The notes beneath the pieces are model-generated. The model saw only the letters and a list, made by a program, of their open reading frames with translations. It was not told the DNA's origin and searched no databases. A stretch of 64,000 bases of DNA, taken from CBFGRV01 sp965651265. Lineage in GTDB: Bacteria; Bacteroidota; Rhodothermia; Rhodothermales; VXPQ01. Of the stretch, positions 36,284 to 45,615 are shown piece after piece; the first letter of the stretch is position 1; every line of letters starts with the position of its first letter. The position numbers and the translations under genes are program-made. The DNA lies in the NCBI GenBank assembly GCA_965651265.1, contig CBFGRV010000013.1, forward strand, positions 1 to 64,000, read 5' to 3'.

Positions 36284-38137
36284 ATGCAGATAAAAAGACC
36301 GGCAGAAGACGGAATTCGGCGGTTGCCCGTCACGTCGTCGAGGATGGCATCCATTACGACGTTCATCGGCGTGTTCGTATTGGTGTTTCTGCCGGTCGCG
36401 AAATCGGCGCATGCACAAAGGGCCGCGCTGGACTGGAAAATGCACGACGTCGGGAAGGTGCGGCAGCTGATAACGAATATGGGGACGCTCTGGGGCGCCA
36501 GTACGAACTATCCGGGTCTGATCTATTCAGAGTTTCCGCCGAACAGCTTCGAAGAGCACCTGGGCGAAGGCGGAATCTGGGTCGGCGCCATCGTCAACAA
36601 CGATACCCTCGTGTCAGTCGCCTCGAGTTGGAACTCCTCCTTCGAATTCTATCCCGGACCCGATCCGGCCGACTCCGTGTGGGTGGTTCGCAATGGAGAA
36701 ACCGTGGACATCCCATGGTGGCCGGGGAGCTATCAGGGCGTCTCCGATCAGGATTTCGTTACGAAGTATAGCGACTACAATCTGACGAATATCGCCAACC
36801 ACACGCCCATGTATGTAGACGTGCTCCAGACCAGCTATGCATGGGCATCGCCACCCCTCGATGAGGTCATCATCTACACCTACCGCGTGATCCCCACTCG
36901 ATATGACCTCAAAGATGCCTACATCGCACTCTGGGTCGATGGAAATGTGGGATTCCGGGGTGACACGTGGGACTTCGCCCTCGACGACTACTCCGAGTAC
37001 TACCACGACCTGAAGCTAGGCGTCTCGTTGGACAATCCTGGCGGCGTGGATGGCATGGCCGTCAGCCCCATCGGGTTTCGGATTTACCCTCCTTCCGATG
37101 TCTCGGCGGACGACCTCAGGTGGACGTTCAACTGGTATCCGGGCCAGGGCTTGGGCGCACCACCCTCCCGAGATCCTGAGCGCTACCTGGAGATGGCCGC
37201 CAACGAGATCATGCAGAACCAGCAGCAACCGATCGGCTCGCAGTACATGATATCGTTCGGTCCCTTCGATCTGAGCGTCGGGGATACACTGAGTTTCCGC
37301 GTAGGCCAGGTCCTGGGGATGGGTCTCGAGGGGATGATGGCGAACGTCGAACGCATCGACTGGTTGGTGAGTCGCGACTTCAAGGTGCCGTCCCCACCTC
37401 CGTCGCCGCCCCTCCGCATCAGTGCCCAATCCGGCCAGGTAACGCTTTCCTGGCAGCCGCAGGCGGGCGACGTCAACCCCGAAGAGTACGTCGATCCGAA
37501 TCGCGCCGACAATGTCGAGCAGCCGTTTGAGGGATATCGTGTCTACAAGAGCACACAGAGTCTGGATGGCCCGTGGACGCTGTTGGCCGATTTCGATGTT
37601 GCCGGAAATCGATTCGGACCCAATACGGGACTACAGTACGAGTACACGGATCAGGGCCTTCTGAACAACTTCGAATACTACTACACGGTCACTGCTTACT
37701 CGAAGCCTGACTCAGTCACCGACTTCCCCAGTCAGGAGTCCAGCCTGCGCACAACGGCGCAGCGTGTCGTGCCCGGTACCGAGCCACCTGAGACAGTGGG
37801 GCAGGTGGCCGTCGTGCCGAATCCTTATCGCGGCGATGCCGGCTACGAGTCCTTCAATCCGCCCTGGGAGCGGCCGCCGGAGACCAGGTCGCGGTGGATG
37901 GAGCAGGACCGGAGGATTCAGTTCATCAATCTGCCCAGCCGCTGCCGGATTCAGATCTACACGGTGGCCGGTGATCCCGTGCAGACGCTCTACCACGAGA
38001 GCACGACGCGAGGGTACGAAGACTGGAATTTGACTTCCTCCGTGGGCCAGGCCGTGGCGAGCGGCATCTACATGTTCGCTGTCGAGGATCTGGAGACTGG
38101 AGAGGTTCAGGTGGGAAGCTTCGTAATCATCAAATGA
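36284..38137 (+). CDS. Large secreted partner protein (receptor-linked), FN3 and sorting-like C-terminus
   Basis: A 617-residue exported protein: signal peptide ending SAHAQ, a long N-terminal region (about 45-370) with GEGGIWVGAIVNNDT and aromatic beta segments, an FN3-like domain (about 375-490: LRISAQSGQVTLSWQP, YRVYKSTQSLDGPWTLL), and a C-terminal module VVPNPYRGDAGYE to SGIYMFAVEDLETG resembling T9SS sorting domains. It shares its N-terminal pattern and overall plan with the protein at 52628-54973. Both sit directly after a TonB-dependent receptor and directly before a PorV-like gene. I know no function for this family; a surface-exposed receptor lid, taking the place of SusD, is a guess. 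Confidence 0.78.
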   Translation: MQIKRPAEDGIRRLPVTSSRMASITTFIGVFVLVFLPVAKSAHAQRAALDWKMHDVGKVRQLITNMGTLWGASTNYPGLIYSEFPPNSFEEHLGEGGIWVGAIVNNDTLVSVASSWNSSFEFYPGPDPADSVWVVRNGETVDIPWWPGSYQGVSDQDFVTKYSDYNLTNIANHTPMYVDVLQTSYAWASPPLDEVIIYTYRVIPTRYDLKDAYIALWVDGNVGFRGDTWDFALDDYSEYYHDLKLGVSLDNPGGVDGMAVSPIGFRIYPPSDVSADDLRWTFNWYPGQGLGAPPSRDPERYLEMAANEIMQNQQQPIGSQYMISFGPFDLSVGDTLSFRVGQVLGMGLEGMMANVERIDWLVSRDFKVPSPPPSPPLRISAQSGQVTLSWQPQAGDVNPEEYVDPNRADNVEQPFEGYRVYKSTQSLDGPWTLLADFDVAGNRFGPNTGLQYEYTDQGLLNNFEYYYTVTAYSKPDSVTDFPSQESSLRTTAQRVVPGTEPPETVGQVAVVPNPYRGDAGYESFNPPWERPPETRSRWMEQDRRIQFINLPSRCRIQIYTVAGDPVQTLYHESTTRGYEDWNLTSSVGQAVASGIYMFAVEDLETGEVQVGSFVIIK

Positions 38138-38228
38138 GCACGGTGTCGAACTGGTGGCCACCAAACGGCGCATGGCCCTCGGGCATCGATCCTCGTAGCC
38201 CGCGGATCGAAGGGTCGAAATAGATCGC

Positions 38229-39170
38229 ATGGTCGACGTGATGAGAAGAACGATAGGGCTCCTGGTAGTTGTCGCAAGCGTGGCTCTGGCGAGCCCGGCA
38301 ACCGCACAGTACGAGCGCCCGGGCAGCACGGCTGCCCAGTTTCTGAAGATTGGCATCAGTGCCCGAGGTGCCGCGATCGGAGAGGCATTCATCGCGGGCG
38401 TTGAGGGGGCCGAGGCCGTTCATTATAACCCGGCCAATCTCGGCTATATGGATGGGTTCAGCCTCGCGCTCTCGCACACGAACTGGTTCGCCGGCATCGA
38501 CCATCAATTCGTAAGCGCGGCTTATCGGACGTCCCTCGGGACCGTCGCCGCCTCGGTTACTGCCCTGACCACCGACGTCATGACCGTCCGCACGCCCCTC
38601 CAGCCCGAGGGGACGGGCGAGACGTTCCGGGCCTCGAGCGTAAGAGCCGGCGTTTCGGTGGCCCGGCTGCTGACGGATCGGGTCGCATTCGGCGGCACCG
38701 TCAATTTCATACATCTCGGCCTTTTCTCCGGGTACGCTCAGCGCGCTATTGCGGCGGATATCGCGGCGTCCTACCGGAGCGACTTCCGTGGTTTCCGTTT
38801 CGGGATGAAGATCGCAAATCTGGGCTCGGAAGTGACGTTCATCAACGAATCGTATCCACTGCCCGTGAACTTCTCATTCGGCGCCGCGATCGACGTGGTA
38901 GAGGCGGGCAATCACGAGCTGGTCGCCCACGGATCGGCCATGAAGCCGAATGACGGCAGGCCGCTCGGCAGCGTCGGCCTCGAATACGGGTTTGACCGCC
39001 TGCTCTACCTCCGCGGCGGGTATGCACTCAATCACGGAGCGGCACGCTATTCCTTCGGCGGCGGCCTCCACCTCGGCCTGGGCTCCTATGCCTTTCGCTT
39101 CGATTACGGGTACAGCGATTTCTCGATGCTCGGCCAGGCCCACAGATTCGCATTCGGCCTGCACCTGTAG
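38229..39170 (+). CDS. PorV/PorQ-family outer-membrane protein
   Basis: A FadL-like 14-strand outer-membrane barrel of the PorV/PorQ family, 313 residues. PorV shuttles type IX secretion cargo from the translocon to the surface-attachment complex. Signal peptide ends SPATAQ. The family start is clear: AAQFLKIGISARGAAIGEAF (35-54) and AVHYNPANLGYM. The barrel ends in FAFGLHL with a C-terminal hydrophobic residue, as in outer-membrane proteins. ATG codons at 38229 and 38241 are both possible starts. Lying between the secreted partner and further sorting-domain proteins, it may be dedicated to the cargo encoded around it rather than being the main PorV. Confidence 0.88.
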   Translation: MVDVMRRTIGLLVVVASVALASPATAQYERPGSTAAQFLKIGISARGAAIGEAFIAGVEGAEAVHYNPANLGYMDGFSLALSHTNWFAGIDHQFVSAAYRTSLGTVAASVTALTTDVMTVRTPLQPEGTGETFRASSVRAGVSVARLLTDRVAFGGTVNFIHLGLFSGYAQRAIAADIAASYRSDFRGFRFGMKIANLGSEVTFINESYPLPVNFSFGAAIDVVEAGNHELVAHGSAMKPNDGRPLGSVGLEYGFDRLLYLRGGYALNHGAARYSFGGGLHLGLGSYAFRFDYGYSDFSMLGQAHRFAFGLHL

Positions 39171-39191
39171 TTCACAACCTGACTTGATCGA

Positions 39192-41978
39192 ATGACGTCC
39201 TTTGTACAGCTTTTCCGCATCGCAGCGGCTCCCCCCATCATTGCCTTCTTCGTCGCTATCACGATCGCGGTGCCGTCGTCGGCCGTTGCTCAGGACGATC
39301 CGATCTCCGTCGTGTACCGGAATTTCGTGCGCTATGCAGATGGCACCACCGCGAAAGAGACTTCCGGCAATGCGACGTTCACCGCCTACCTCAACGGGAA
39401 TGTCGACACCGTTCTCATCGATAACGCTCCACAATGGGACGCAGGAGGCATCCCGAACATTGCGGGCGACGGGACATTCGGCGTGGAGCTCGGGAATTTC
39501 GCCAATCTCGCCGTAGACGATACGGTGCATATCCGGTACACCTCGCTCGAGCACGGGCAGCAGGGAACACTCTCCGAAGTCATCCCGGCGATCCCCTGGT
39601 CCAGATTCCCTCAGACGTTGTACCTCGAAGAGCACGACTTCCCTGACCGTCCTTCGCAAGTTGACCTGACGGTAAACGGCAACGAACGGGTTCTCAGCTG
39701 GAATGCCGCCGCCGGCCTGACTTTCTCCGTCTATCGACGAACACTTCAGGATACCGTTCACACCGGCCAATCGCGAAACCTCTATGTGCGCATCGCGCAC
39801 GATCTGACGGAGATGACCTTCGTCGATACCGTGCCGGACCCTGACCTGAATTACGGATACATCGTCTACGCGCACGCGAACGACGGCAGCATCAGCGCCC
39901 ATTCGGAGGAGGCCGTCGAGATGCAGGAGCTGGCCGGACTGTCGATCGAAGGAGGCGCCACCAACGCTACGTTGACGTGGGAGCCGTTCACCCCACCGGT
40001 CGGAAGCATCGCGGGATACAACATCTACAGGCGAGAGGGATCAGACGATTTTGGAAATCCCATCGCATACACGGGCCCGGATACATCCTACACCGACACT
40101 CGCCTCGAACCGGGCCGCACGTACGAGTACCAGGTGCGCGCCCGGCTCGACGCCAATACGGAGGAAGGTGCCTCCCCGGTCGTCGCCGTGACGCTGACCG
40201 GTGATCCGAGCAATTATGTGACGTATGCCAGTCTCAAGACGGCTGTCGTCATCTATCTCGACACCAATTTCGGCAAGATCGCCGAATCCGAGGTCCCAAA
40301 ATTTCAGCGCATGCTGGAGGTCGCGCGCGAGTTCTACTGGCGGAATTCGAAGCTCAAATTCAATCTGGAATTTACCTACTACATCATCCGTGACCGAAGG
40401 GATTTCCCCTCGCGCGAGGATTACGCCGTCAACCACACGGCAGTCGACCTAGCGGCGCTGGGTGTGATGAATACGCAGTACGACTTGATCTTCCGCATCA
40501 CCCCTGCGACGAACGGCTACTGGTCTTTCGGCGTCACGAACGTTGCTCTTCCAGGGCCCCAGCGGCTGACCGGCTTCTCCCAAACGCAATATCCCATAGG
40601 TACTGACGCGAAGTACCCCGGCCACGAAGAGGGAATTAACTACGGCCTCACCTGGGTATTCGTCCACGAGGCCCAACATGCCATCGACGCGATGTACAAT
40701 GCGAACGGGCACCCGGAGATGGCGCATGGCGATATCCCGTGGGAATTCGCCGTGCCGAAGGGCGAGCACTTCGATTTTCAGGCCAAGATCTTCCGCACAT
40801 TCACCGCTTACGAGGATCTCGGTGCGGAATGGGGCGACATCTACGAGGCCCTCGATGCAGACGGCGATGGATTCGTGGACGACGATCCGCGCGTGCCCTT
40901 CGACGAGGTGCGCTTTGGAAGCAGTACGGCATCACCGGATACCGACGGCGACGGTCTGTCCGATCTCGAAGAGGCCATCGCCGGCATCTATTCCGGATCG
41001 GACCCGCTCAATCCCGATACGGACGGCGATGGATTGTTAGACGGCGAGGACGAGCACCCGCTTTATCCGGTGCACACCATCGTACCTCAATTCACGCCCA
41101 GCATTGACGGGGTTGTGGAGGCGGAGTGGCCGGTCGCAAACGATACAGTCTCCTACACGCAGGTTGGCTTTGCGCCGAAGATGCATCTCGCCTATGATTC
41201 CGAATACCTGTACCTCGCCCTGAAGCTGCCTCACATCGGTATTCCCGAAATCTGGTTCGACTTCGGGGCCGACGGTCTCTGGCACGGCCGTGGGAATACG
41301 ATGATGCGCATCGATCTATCCGGCGGCAAATTTGCCGTGCTTCGCACGCGCGACGGCTCGCAGGAGGCCCGCGACGCCACCGAATCCGGGGCAGGAATGT
41401 GGGATGATGAAGCCGGGTATCTCAGTCACTTTGGAAAGCGCGTGTTCACGCCTGCCTCCATCCAGCTGGAGGTAAACCTGGATCTCCCACGCATTGAAAT
41501 CGAGATGGCCATTCCCCGCAACGACGACGCGGGCCTCACGCTTCAGCCGGGAGAACGTTTCGGGATGTACATCAACTATGAAAAGGTGAACAATCAGCCC
41601 GATCAGTGGGCCACCACCTTTGATAAATACAGCTTCGTAGAGTTTACGCTGGCGGATCCGACGTCTTCGACGGACGAGATAGGACAAGTCCCGATCCCAA
41701 GCGCTCCGACCATTGAGGCCATCTACCCGAATCCGGCGAGGGAGGACGCGCATCTGAGGTATAGCCTTCCGGAGACTCTCCCCGTCGAAGTGCACATCTA
41801 CGACATGCTTGGTCGCCGCGTGAGGACGATAGAGGAAGGCACGCGGCCTGCAGGACGCCACACGGTCACCTGGGATGGCCGCTCCGATGCCGGTATAGAG
41901 GTCGCGGGCGGGCTCTTCCTCATCCAGCTCTTGGCCGGTTCTCGCATCGCGTCCACGAAGCAACTGATCCGGCTATAA
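39192..41978 (+). CDS. Secreted HEXXH-containing multidomain protein with T9SS sorting domain
   Basis: A 928-residue exported protein. Order: signal peptide (ending SAVAQ); an N-terminal module (VYRNFVRYADGT, about 40-135) shared with the next gene; FN3-like domains (about 155-340); a metallopeptidase-like domain (about 345-560) with HEAQH at 492-496; two thrombospondin-3-like calcium repeats, each DTDGDGL (about 583-622); a DOMON/CBM9-like beta domain (about 630-830); and a type A sorting domain (IYPNPAREDAHLRYSLP, YDMLGRRVRTIEEG) to the end. HEXXH marks zinc peptidases, but I see no clear third ligand, so protease activity is probable, not certain. It starts 21 nt after the PorV-like gene. 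Confidence 0.82.
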   Translation: MTSFVQLFRIAAAPPIIAFFVAITIAVPSSAVAQDDPISVVYRNFVRYADGTTAKETSGNATFTAYLNGNVDTVLIDNAPQWDAGGIPNIAGDGTFGVELGNFANLAVDDTVHIRYTSLEHGQQGTLSEVIPAIPWSRFPQTLYLEEHDFPDRPSQVDLTVNGNERVLSWNAAAGLTFSVYRRTLQDTVHTGQSRNLYVRIAHDLTEMTFVDTVPDPDLNYGYIVYAHANDGSISAHSEEAVEMQELAGLSIEGGATNATLTWEPFTPPVGSIAGYNIYRREGSDDFGNPIAYTGPDTSYTDTRLEPGRTYEYQVRARLDANTEEGASPVVAVTLTGDPSNYVTYASLKTAVVIYLDTNFGKIAESEVPKFQRMLEVAREFYWRNSKLKFNLEFTYYIIRDRRDFPSREDYAVNHTAVDLAALGVMNTQYDLIFRITPATNGYWSFGVTNVALPGPQRLTGFSQTQYPIGTDAKYPGHEEGINYGLTWVFVHEAQHAIDAMYNANGHPEMAHGDIPWEFAVPKGEHFDFQAKIFRTFTAYEDLGAEWGDIYEALDADGDGFVDDDPRVPFDEVRFGSSTASPDTDGDGLSDLEEAIAGIYSGSDPLNPDTDGDGLLDGEDEHPLYPVHTIVPQFTPSIDGVVEAEWPVANDTVSYTQVGFAPKMHLAYDSEYLYLALKLPHIGIPEIWFDFGADGLWHGRGNTMMRIDLSGGKFAVLRTRDGSQEARDATESGAGMWDDEAGYLSHFGKRVFTPASIQLEVNLDLPRIEIEMAIPRNDDAGLTLQPGERFGMYINYEKVNNQPDQWATTFDKYSFVEFTLADPTSSTDEIGQVPIPSAPTIEAIYPNPAREDAHLRYSLPETLPVEVHIYDMLGRRVRTIEEGTRPAGRHTVTWDGRSDAGIEVAGGLFLIQLLAGSRIASTKQLIRL

Positions 41979-42057
41979 GGGCATTTCGTGATAAGCCCAC
42001 CAGGTCGGAAGTACCCGCCCAGAAGCAGTACCCGTGTAGATGCAGTTTTCTGATGGC

Positions 42058-44334
42058 ATGTTGAATCGACGTACGTATAGAGTTGTCCTGGCCGTTTCTA
42101 TCTGGCTGATCCTGATGGGCCCGAACGCGAGCGCCCAGGACGCGGGGCTCTACTACAAGAACTTCGTGCGCCACGCCGATGGTAGTTTTTGCGAGCACGC
42201 CGGTGGTGACGCCACCTTCGTTGCATATCTGAATCGGGATAGCAGCCGCGTCCTGTTTGAGAACGCGCCCAGGTGGGAGGCCATGGCCGATCCGAATATC
42301 GCCGGAAACGGCACCTTCGGCGTGGAGATCGATAACTTCCACTCGCCTTCACCAGCCGAGGACGACAGCGTTTTCGTGCTGTTCACGTGCCGTGTGCGCG
42401 GCGAGCAAGGCATCCTCTCCAGCCGTATCCATCGTCCCTGGAATGAATTACCGCAGACTCTCCATCTCGAGAAGGTGGACGTTCCGGAGCGGCCACAGGA
42501 TCTGCAACTGACTATCGACGGCGACCTCCGCATGCTGAATTGGGCTGCTGAAGCCGACGCGCACTATCTCGTATATCGGCGCGCCGCAACCGACACATTG
42601 GATTCCGGCCAGAATCGAATGGTCTATCATCTCCTCGCGAAGGTCGATGCGCCACCCTTCGCGGATACGACGGCTGGAACAGAGGCGTATGGATATGTCA
42701 TCGTTCCCATCTCCGGCGGCCGTTTGGGACCGCGTTCGGTGGAAGCCACCGATATCCCCACGCCGCCGTACTCCGTCACCGTCGCGCAGTACGAGGTCGA
42801 TCCCCCCTCGATCGAAGTGTCCTGGGATCGCTCCGGCAACATCGTGGGGTCGACCTTCGCCGTCTATCGGGCAACCAGCGAGAACGGCACCTACGAACAG
42901 GTCGCGCATGTCGACACGACATACTTCATCGATCTAGGCGTACAGGCGCCTGGCACGTACTGGTATCGCATAAAGACGATCGGCTCCGGAGGGAGCAGCG
43001 AGGCATCGACTCCGGTTGCCGTACACATTCGGACTCCGTCGGTGGATGATGGGTATCAGGCCGGCGTATACGCGGATGCAGGTGTCGAGCATCCCAGCGG
43101 AATGGCCTGGGGGCCGGACGGGAAACTCTACGTCACCGAGGTCGCGGCCGGCCAGATCAAGACGCTGCACGATCACGACGGCGACGGCCGAGTCGACGAG
43201 GTATCCGTATTCGCCGACGGGTTCACCATGCCCGTGGGTCTCGCCTGGAAGGGCGATTCACTCTACGTCTCCTCGCGCGGGACCATCACCATTCTTCGCG
43301 ACGACGACCGGGATGGCGTTGCCGATTTCTCGGAGACGATCATTTCGGGATGGGAGGCCAGCTGGCATCAGAACAATCAGCTCGTCTTCGATGAGGAGGG
43401 TTACTTCTACGTAGCGCTCGGATCGTGGCAGGACCGCACCACGGGCCCATCGCCATACCACAATACGATCATGCGCATCAGTCCCGATGGCAGCGATGTC
43501 CAGATCTGGGCGGAAGGTATTCGCAATGTCTACGATCTGACGTTCGGCCCGGACGGCAACCTCTACGGTGGTGACAACGGATGGCAAGATCAGTCGGATG
43601 GACCGCCCATCGAAGAGCTCAACGTATTCATGCAGGGCCGGCATTACGGATATCCAGACGTCCAGGGGACACCTCCGGATGATTCGGGGACTGTCGGTCC
43701 CATCATGACTTATGCGTCGCATGCGAGCCCGACGGGTGTCCTATTCCTCTCCGGGTCGAATATCCCGGAGGCACACCGCGATAATCTGCTGATGGCCTTT
43801 TACGGACCGGACAATTGGAGGCCGGAATTTTCCGATCGAGCCTATAAGATCATCCGCCACAAGCTGGACGGCGCGGCCGTCGTCGATACCTCGACCTTCG
43901 CGGCCGGCTTCTACCGGCCCGTTGACATGGTTCAGGATTCAGCCGGAACGATATACGTGGCGGATCTTGGAGACCTCGGCAACGCCGCGATTGACGGTCG
44001 CATCTACACGATCGCTTACCGGGATCCGACCGTCATCGAGCCGCCTGAGGGCCCCGCGCCGGCGGCGGGCCTGCGCGCCTACCCAAACCCCTTCATGGAT
44101 GTGGCGACGGTCGAAATCACGCTGCCGAAGCGCGGCCGAATCGAGCTCGAGGTGTTCGATGTGCTGGGGCGCCGTGTGCGCAAGCTGGTCGAGGGCGACT
44201 TCGATGCCGGCCTGCACGAAATTCAATGGGATGGAAGTTCGTCAGGAGGGGAGATTGTCGCATCCGGAACGTATGTCGTGAGATTGCGCGCCAATGACAC
44301 GGTCACCACGACGGTACTCGTGCTGGCACGGTGA
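42058..44334 (+). CDS. Secreted sugar-dehydrogenase-like beta-propeller with T9SS sorting domain
   Basis: Exported protein of about 758 residues. The signal peptide ends NASAQ. The N-terminal module (YYKNFVRHADGS, then IAGNGTFGVEID) closely matches that of the preceding gene. FN3-like domains follow, then a propeller of the soluble sugar/sorbosone dehydrogenase type (about 325-645: HPSGMAWGPDGKLYVTEV, DLTFGPDGNLYGGDNG, YGYPDVQGTPP), and a sorting domain (YPNPFMDVATVEITLP, FDVLGRRVRKLVEG). Such propellers bind PQQ in quinoprotein dehydrogenases; I could not confirm all cofactor ligands, so it may only bind sugars. An alternative ATG at 42040 exists, but 42058 gives the better signal peptide. 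Confidence 0.83.
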   Translation: MLNRRTYRVVLAVSIWLILMGPNASAQDAGLYYKNFVRHADGSFCEHAGGDATFVAYLNRDSSRVLFENAPRWEAMADPNIAGNGTFGVEIDNFHSPSPAEDDSVFVLFTCRVRGEQGILSSRIHRPWNELPQTLHLEKVDVPERPQDLQLTIDGDLRMLNWAAEADAHYLVYRRAATDTLDSGQNRMVYHLLAKVDAPPFADTTAGTEAYGYVIVPISGGRLGPRSVEATDIPTPPYSVTVAQYEVDPPSIEVSWDRSGNIVGSTFAVYRATSENGTYEQVAHVDTTYFIDLGVQAPGTYWYRIKTIGSGGSSEASTPVAVHIRTPSVDDGYQAGVYADAGVEHPSGMAWGPDGKLYVTEVAAGQIKTLHDHDGDGRVDEVSVFADGFTMPVGLAWKGDSLYVSSRGTITILRDDDRDGVADFSETIISGWEASWHQNNQLVFDEEGYFYVALGSWQDRTTGPSPYHNTIMRISPDGSDVQIWAEGIRNVYDLTFGPDGNLYGGDNGWQDQSDGPPIEELNVFMQGRHYGYPDVQGTPPDDSGTVGPIMTYASHASPTGVLFLSGSNIPEAHRDNLLMAFYGPDNWRPEFSDRAYKIIRHKLDGAAVVDTSTFAAGFYRPVDMVQDSAGTIYVADLGDLGNAAIDGRIYTIAYRDPTVIEPPEGPAPAAGLRAYPNPFMDVATVEITLPKRGRIELEVFDVLGRRVRKLVEGDFDAGLHEIQWDGSSSGGEIVASGTYVVRLRANDTVTTTVLVLAR

Positions 44335-44529
44335 TTGCCGTGCACAACGCGTCCGGCAAGAATACTCGCCGGTCATTCGTGTCTTTTGGTGGTCCACCGC
44401 ACAGCATCCTGCCAATGAGAAAGTTCAAAGAATCGACCGAGGTGCAATCCGGGCTATGGTCGGTCGACAGAACTGAAAGGCGAAACTTCACGTACTGAGG
44501 GAGCCAATTTCCGTAGCATTTAGCGAACC

Positions 44530-45504
44530 ATGCCCATTCTCATAACGGGGGCGAACGGACAGATCGGCAGCGACCTTATCGATGTGCTCGCCCGCCGCTA
44601 CGGTGCCGAGAACGTTGTGGCGTCGGATCTTCGGCCAGCGACCGAGAACGGCCGCGTCTCCTATGAGTCGCTCGACGTCACGGACGCTGACCGTCTCCGC
44701 GCCATCGTCGAGGACTATCGCGTGGACACCATCTACCATCTCGCCTCGCTCCTGTCCGTCACCGGCGAGAAGGCGCCCGGTCAGGCGTGGGACGTCAATG
44801 TAAACGGACTGCGGCATGTGTTGAACATCGCTCGCGAGAGGCGGATTAGGGTTTTCTGGCCGAGCTCGATCGCCGTTTTCGGCGTCGGAACGCCCAAGAA
44901 CCCCGCCCCGCAGACGACGATCCTGGATCCCTCGACCATATACGGGATCACGAAAGTAACCGGCGAGCTCCTCTGCCGGTACTATTTCGAGCGATTCGGT
45001 GTCGATGTCCGTAGCGTCCGCTACCCGGGACTCATCAGCTACAAGACACCACCGGGAGGAGGAACGACGGACTACGCCGTGGACATTTTTCGCGCCGCCG
45101 CCACGGGCTCGAGCTACACCTGTTTCGTACGCCCGGACACGCGGCTGCCGATGATGTACATGCCCGATGCCGTCCGCGCTGCAATCGAGCTCATGGAGGC
45201 CGATGCCGATGCCATTACCATTCGGACCAGCTATAATCTCGCCGGCGTTGGTTTCACGGCAGAGGAGGTCGCGCGCGAGATCACTCGACACATACCTGAT
45301 TTCGAGGTAATCTACGATCCCGATGATCGGCAGAAAATCGCCGACTCGTGGCCCCAGGACGTTGACGATACCAACGCGCGCCGCGATTGGGGATGGAAGC
45401 CGGAATACGATTTACCGGCTATCGTGAACGATATGTTGTCGCACCTGAAGCGTGACCTTTTCGTCGTTAGGGAAACGGCTGCGTCTGCAGGGCCGCGACG
45501 CTAG
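44530..45504 (+). CDS. tdh: L-threonine 3-dehydrogenase (epimerase-like, SDR type)
   Basis: Oxidises L-threonine to 2-amino-3-oxobutyrate with NAD+ in the cytosol. The protein is an extended SDR: glycine motif TGANGQIG (6-13), SSIAVFG near 117, and the catalytic Tyr138 and Lys142 in STIYGITKVTGELL. The SVRYPGLISYKTPPGGGTTDYAVD stretch type (about 159-182) is characteristic of the epimerase-like threonine dehydrogenases rather than of UDP-galactose epimerases. The next gene encodes the ligase for the unstable product (kbl, 111 nt away), which confirms the assignment. The length of 324 residues is normal. Confidence 0.93.
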   Translation: MPILITGANGQIGSDLIDVLARRYGAENVVASDLRPATENGRVSYESLDVTDADRLRAIVEDYRVDTIYHLASLLSVTGEKAPGQAWDVNVNGLRHVLNIARERRIRVFWPSSIAVFGVGTPKNPAPQTTILDPSTIYGITKVTGELLCRYYFERFGVDVRSVRYPGLISYKTPPGGGTTDYAVDIFRAAATGSSYTCFVRPDTRLPMMYMPDAVRAAIELMEADADAITIRTSYNLAGVGFTAEEVAREITRHIPDFEVIYDPDDRQKIADSWPQDVDDTNARRDWGWKPEYDLPAIVNDMLSHLKRDLFVVRETAASAGPRR

Positions 45505-45564
45505 GGCAAGAACACGATACCGGCGAGGACCCACTCGGTCGCATCGGTCCGGCCGGTCCCCGGT

Positions 45565-45591
45565 CTATCCGAAATCTGACTATCCGAAATC
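45565..45591. repeat. 12-bp direct repeat before kbl
   Basis: CTATCCGAAATC occurs at 45565-45576 and 45580-45591, separated by TGA, ending 24 nt before the kbl start. It may be a regulator site or a slipped duplication. Confidence 0.5.
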
Positions 45592-45615
45592 CCCACAACC
45601 TGCGACGAAACAGCC

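Noticed and set aside
44530..45504. UDP-galactose 4-epimerase (GalE) to go with galK
   Set aside because: Sequence pattern and the adjacent kbl gene favour threonine dehydrogenase; it is also far from galK.
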